64,000 nucleotides of DNA from NCBI GenBank assembly GCA_040398805.1, contig JBBATK010000001.1, positions 1-64,000 on the forward strand, written 5' to 3'. Below are positions 60,444 to 64,000 of the stretch, in pieces. Source of the DNA: JBBATK01 sp040398805 (GTDB taxonomy: Bacteria; Bacteroidota; Ignavibacteria; Kapaibacteriales; NICIL-2). Position numbers and translations under genes: made by a program. Under the pieces are notes generated by a model. It saw only the letters and a program-made list of their open reading frames with translations. It ran no database searches and was not told the DNA's origin. Each line of letters starts with the position of its first letter. Positions within the stretch are counted from its first letter, which is position 1.

Positions 60444-62453
60444 ATGAAAGTGTATATCATGAATAATTACAATGCCTTGCGATATTTTTCACTCGGTCTT
60501 CTGTTCGCGTTGACTCTGCTGGGCAGCGGCGCCGCTCGTGCCGATTTCAGCGGTACGTTGAGTCTGTCCGAGGATAAAGTGGAGCAAGGAACCTCGTTCA
60601 GTGTACGGTATCAGCCCGGGACCCTTTTGGAGAAGTGCGAGGGACTGACCCTATCGGTGTATGCATTCACCATGCGCGAGATGTATCCCACAGCGTTGTC
60701 GTTTTCCATGACAAAGAAGGGGTCCGCGCACAGTGCCACCGTGAGCGGACTGCCCACGGATGCCGTCTTCCTGCTCATGAAGGTAGGTAATACGTATCGG
60801 ACGGACTGGAACGGACAGAAGATGTGGGAGGTGGTCCTGCATACGAACGGGAAGCCGGCTCGAGGAGCGGAATTCTGTCGGGCGTTCTCGTACCTGGGTT
60901 CGCCATTGCCCAACATCATCCGTGCAACGGATGATACGAAAGCGCTTGCGTGCCTTGAGGCCGAGATCGAGCGATACCCGGGGGATTGCGCCGCGTTGAT
61001 TACGCGTGAATCCGTGCGGTTGGACCGTGGTGAGATCACGAAGGACGCGTACACCCGGTTGGTGGAGCAGATCCTTCGTTCAGGATTCGATTCGACCAAG
61101 GAACATCATGTGCGTATCGCCTCGCGTGCCTTGCGCACGATCGGACGTCCGGCAGATGCCGAAGATCTGGTGAAGACGTTCATTGCCGTGAATCCGAAGA
61201 GCGATGTGGCAGAGGAGTTTGCGCGAAGCGCGTGTTTTGCGGCGCAGACAAGGGAGGAGTTCGAGGAGAAAGTGCGGGAGTACATCACGACGTTCGGATA
61301 TAATGTGTTCAGCGATCGCATGTATATGGACCTCATCAACTCGTTCCTTCAACAGGGGTCGGGCGACGACGCCTTGCGACTGGTTCGGGCGTATCCTGTA
61401 CCCGCAGGCGTGCGGAATCATCCGCCAGCCACCATCTTGAACATGATCGCCGTGTCGATGCTCAAGCAGGACTCTCTTCTCACGCTGGCACGACAGTACG
61501 CCGAGCGGGCTATCAGGTCCGCGGAAACCCCCTCCGAGCAACGTCCGCGCTTCATGACCGAAGCGGAATTCGCGGCCGGACAGAAAGACATCGAAGCCAT
61601 AGCGCACGATACATACGGCTACATCCTGTTGCAAATGGGAAAACCATCGGACGCAGCCGACGAGTTCCGGAAGGCTTTTGAAATCATGGGAGCAGGGGCG
61701 TCGAAAGACATGATCGAGCATTTGGCGACGAGTCTGGTGGATGCAGGGCGGAAGCAGGAGGCATTGGATGTGACGAAGCTGGCCATTCGCAGCGCCCGTT
61801 CGTTTCCGCAGACCGTGCAGCGTTTCCATGAGTTGTCCAGCGGTGATGCAGCGGCACGCAACAAGGAGTTGTCCCAACTGCAGGAAGATGCCCGCGACGA
61901 GAAACGCATCCAGCTACGCTTGAGCATGATGCAGTACGACATCCAGAACCTGATGTTCAATATCGGTGAGAGGAGGAACATCCAGCTTCGGGACCTGGCA
62001 TTCATGCGCCTTGACGGGTCGAAGGTCTCCTTGAATGATCTCCGCGGCAAGGTCGTCGTCATCGACTTCTGGGCCACGTGGTGCGGACCGTGCCGGATGG
62101 CTATGCCGTACATGCAGAAGATATACGAATCGTACAAGGACAACGACGACGTGCAGATCATCCTTGCCAATGTCTGGGAGCGGACGTCTGATTCCACCCT
62201 GCAAGAGAGGTTCGAGAACAGGAAGAACATCGTCACCAAGTTCCTTGAGCAGAACCCGTCGTACAGCTTTCACATGATGATCGACGTGAGCGATGAGATC
62301 GTGGGATGTTTCGGCGTCACCGGTATTCCCACGAAGTTCTACCTCGATCGCAAGGGCGTCGTTCAGTTCAAGGAAGTGGGTGTGGCCGGACCCGATGTGT
62401 TCGTCGATGAAGCACGGGAGAAGATTGATCTGCTTCTCCGTGAGAGCGAATGA
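60444..62453 (+). CDS. Periplasmic thioredoxin-like (TlpA-type) protein with long N-terminal TPR region
   Basis: 669 residues. A signal peptide (ending SGAARA-D) leads into a beta-rich domain (about 35-160), a helical TPR-like region (about 170-480), and a TlpA/AhpC-type thioredoxin domain (about 520-669) with WATWCGPCRMAM (Cys547, Cys550) and cis-Pro in GVTGIPTKFYL. It is predicted to reduce disulfides or other thiols in the periplasm. ATG at 60459 is an equally good start. The MFS gene overlaps its end by four bases. Confidence 0.85.
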   Translation: MKVYIMNNYNALRYFSLGLLFALTLLGSGAARADFSGTLSLSEDKVEQGTSFSVRYQPGTLLEKCEGLTLSVYAFTMREMYPTALSFSMTKKGSAHSATVSGLPTDAVFLLMKVGNTYRTDWNGQKMWEVVLHTNGKPARGAEFCRAFSYLGSPLPNIIRATDDTKALACLEAEIERYPGDCAALITRESVRLDRGEITKDAYTRLVEQILRSGFDSTKEHHVRIASRALRTIGRPADAEDLVKTFIAVNPKSDVAEEFARSACFAAQTREEFEEKVREYITTFGYNVFSDRMYMDLINSFLQQGSGDDALRLVRAYPVPAGVRNHPPATILNMIAVSMLKQDSLLTLARQYAERAIRSAETPSEQRPRFMTEAEFAAGQKDIEAIAHDTYGYILLQMGKPSDAADEFRKAFEIMGAGASKDMIEHLATSLVDAGRKQEALDVTKLAIRSARSFPQTVQRFHELSSGDAAARNKELSQLQEDARDEKRIQLRLSMMQYDIQNLMFNIGERRNIQLRDLAFMRLDGSKVSLNDLRGKVVVIDFWATWCGPCRMAMPYMQKIYESYKDNDDVQIILANVWERTSDSTLQERFENRKNIVTKFLEQNPSYSFHMMIDVSDEIVGCFGVTGIPTKFYLDRKGVVQFKEVGVAGPDVFVDEAREKIDLLLRESE

Positions 62454-63643
62454 CGCGCTCTACCATTACACGCAACGTCCTTCTTCTCTCCCTCGTCAGC
62501 CTGTTCGCCGATGTCGCCAGCGAGATGTTGTATCCGGTCGTTCCCGGATATCTCCGGAGCATAGGGTTCAATGTGGCCCTCATCGGCGTGCTCGAAGGTA
62601 CAGCCGAACTCGTGGCGGGCGTCTCGAAATCGCTGTTCGGTGTCTGGTCCGATCGTATCGGACGTCGGGCGTGGTTCGTTCGCGGCGGCTATCTGCTCGG
62701 CGCATTGTCGAAACCGCTCATGGCCGTGTTCACACATCCCTTATGGGTATTCGGCGTGCGGACCATGGACCGCGTGGGAAAAGGGATGCGGACCGCCTCC
62801 CGCGATGCTCTGCTGTCTCTGGAAACCACTCCCGAAACCAAAGCACGGGTGTTCGGTTTTCATCGGGCTATGGATACGGTCGGCGCGGTCGTCGGACCGA
62901 TTCTCGCGTTGCTCCTCGTGCACACCTACGCGATGGATCTGCGCACTCTGTTCTACCTCGCTCTCATACCCGGCCTTTGTTCGGTCGCCATCACGTTCCT
63001 TGTCCGCGACAAGCCGCGTGTCGCGAACGACACCACGAGTACCGTCGCACCGCCCGCCATGTCGCTTTCCCGTTCCGCTGTGCGGTACTGGTCGCTCTCG
63101 CCACCGCAATTCCGTGCCGCGTTGCGACCTATCCTTCTGTTCGCCTTGTTCAATAGTTCGGACATGTTCCTGCTGTTGTATGTCACGGAGAAGCACGGGG
63201 GGACGGCGAACGCTCTTTTTGTTTATATCCTTTACAACACCAGTCTCGCGCTCTCGGCCTTTCCCATAGGATGGTTGTCCGATCGTACTTCCGTCCGGCC
63301 CGTCCTGGCAGCGGGGATCTTCCTTGTGGGGTGCGTGTACGGCCTTCTTCCGTGCGCCACCTCGTTCGCGGTCGTGTCGGCGGCGTTCATCGTGTATGGA
63401 ATGGGAGTCGCCGCGTTCGAAAGCACATCGAAAGCGTGGGTGAGCGCGGTGGTTCCGGAACAGCAGATTGGGTCGGCAATGGGATTCCTGGCAGGGTCGC
63501 AAAGTATTGCGTTGCTTGTCGCCAGCACGGTCACGGGATTGATATGGAGCACGGATCCCGGTACCGCGTTCTCCATCACGGGAGGAATGGCTCTTCTATC
63601 CGCCCTCTGGATCCTCATCCGCTGGCCCTCCCTGAACTCATGA
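62450..63643 (+). CDS. MFS transporter
   Basis: 397 residues with about twelve membrane segments and the major facilitator signature: SLFADVASEMLYPVVPGYL in helix 1, GVWSDRIGRR in the loop 2-3 motif, and a second half with GWLSDRTSVRPVL. The GKGMRTASRDALLS segment is typical of a subgroup of uncharacterised bacterial permeases. The substrate is unknown. The four-base overlap with the thioredoxin gene makes co-expression likely. Confidence 0.92.
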   Translation: MTRSTITRNVLLLSLVSLFADVASEMLYPVVPGYLRSIGFNVALIGVLEGTAELVAGVSKSLFGVWSDRIGRRAWFVRGGYLLGALSKPLMAVFTHPLWVFGVRTMDRVGKGMRTASRDALLSLETTPETKARVFGFHRAMDTVGAVVGPILALLLVHTYAMDLRTLFYLALIPGLCSVAITFLVRDKPRVANDTTSTVAPPAMSLSRSAVRYWSLSPPQFRAALRPILLFALFNSSDMFLLLYVTEKHGGTANALFVYILYNTSLALSAFPIGWLSDRTSVRPVLAAGIFLVGCVYGLLPCATSFAVVSAAFIVYGMGVAAFESTSKAWVSAVVPEQQIGSAMGFLAGSQSIALLVASTVTGLIWSTDPGTAFSITGGMALLSALWILIRWPSLNS

Positions 63644-63706
63644 ACACTACTCAACGCGTGGCAGCGATGGCGAGGGGAAGACGGCAACGCGACCGTAGAC
63701 GAGCGA

Positions 63707-64000
63707 TCATATGTTCCATTCGTCTTCCATGAGGGCGATCTCTTCGGGGAGGAGCGTGCGACCGCGACGCTGCATGACGGTGCTTGCCACCGCAAGCGCC
63801 TTTTTCAAGGGATACCGACGGTCGTCTCCGATGGCTCCCCAGGCATACGAGGGAATCTCTTGCGGCGCGTATCCGGCGCCGAAAACATTGGCATGGATAC
63901 CGCAGACCGTACCGGTGGTGAACATGGTGTTGATACCGCTCTTCGTGTGGTCGCCGCACAACAATCCAAGGAACATGCGTCCGGTGTCCACCGGTTGTGA
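63707..64000 (-). CDS. GlmU-like sugar-phosphate nucleotidyltransferase, C-terminal end (runs off window)
   Basis: 98 residues to the stop; the frame stays open to the window edge. FLGLLCGDHTKSGINTMFTTGTVCGIHANVFGAG is the left-handed beta-helix (hexapeptide) end of the alternative GlmU-type proteins of Bacteroidetes, followed by QEIPSYAWG and a terminal helix with RRGRTLLPEEIALM. These proteins couple N-acetylglucosamine-1-phosphate formation and uridylyltransfer. It is convergent with the MFS gene. Confidence 0.82.
   Translation of the reverse strand, partial: SQPVDTGRMFLGLLCGDHTKSGINTMFTTGTVCGIHANVFGAGYAPQEIPSYAWGAIGDDRRYPLKKALAVASTVMQRRGRTLLPEEIALMEDEWNI

Overview
The window is a high-GC bacterial chromosome segment made almost entirely of vertically inherited housekeeping genes. 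Several features point to the Bacteroidota/Chlorobi/Kapabacteria side of the FCB group: a C-terminal type IX secretion sorting domain on an M1 peptidase, an IgGFc-binding-like secreted protein at the left edge, an alternative GlmU-like nucleotidyltransferase at the right edge, a queuine transglycosylase without the zinc ligands, and promoters with the Bacteroidetes pattern TTG-N19-21-TAnnTTTG. A member of Candidatus Kapabacteria is my best guess; that placement is inference. I see no insertion sequence, phage, CRISPR array or rRNA.

Layout. 1-5.3 kb: edge of a secreted protein, a 515-base stretch without a recognisable gene, a membrane acetyltransferase, a class A penicillin-binding protein, a 100-N scaffold gap, and ribosomal protein S4 cut by that gap. 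5.5-16.2 kb: exported two-domain amidohydrolase, M1 peptidase, GH57 hydrolase, phosphofructokinase, NTF2-like protein, alkyltransferase-like protein, GyrI-like protein, SIMPL protein, DUF2237 protein. 16.2-24.3 kb: initiator tRNA, pheT, a coiled-coil protein, a Spy-like protein, DedA, DUF2203, and an ECF sigma/anti-sigma/Spy-like operon. 24.4-34.3 kb (minus strand): glmS, dacB-like PBP4, rseP, dxr and dnaE. 34.4-41.4 kb: an overlapping run rmlD-like/nnr/vanZ-like/tgt, then yajC, ribBA, greA and HU. 41.5-46.8 kb: pyrB, carB, prmC. 46.8-52.9 kb: STAS protein, ExbB, two ExbD, TonB, small membrane protein, PstS-like lipoprotein and TPR protein. 53.0-60.4 kb: DUF177, rpmF, plsX, fabH, fabD, fabG, acpP, fabF, rnc. 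60.4-64 kb: periplasmic thioredoxin fusion, MFS transporter, and the C-terminal end of a GlmU-like protein.

How the genes work together. The plsX-to-fabF run encodes most of type II fatty acid synthesis. pyrB and carB feed pyrimidine synthesis; glmS, dxr, PBP1A and PBP4 supply envelope precursors and murein assembly. The least described unit is the STAS-ExbBDD-TonB-PstS-like-TPR locus, which looks like a proton-motive-force-driven envelope machine with a regulatory protein and a solute-binding lipoprotein attached. No wholly new system stands out; the notable points are promoter architecture, substituted catalytic or regulatory residues, and domain insertions.
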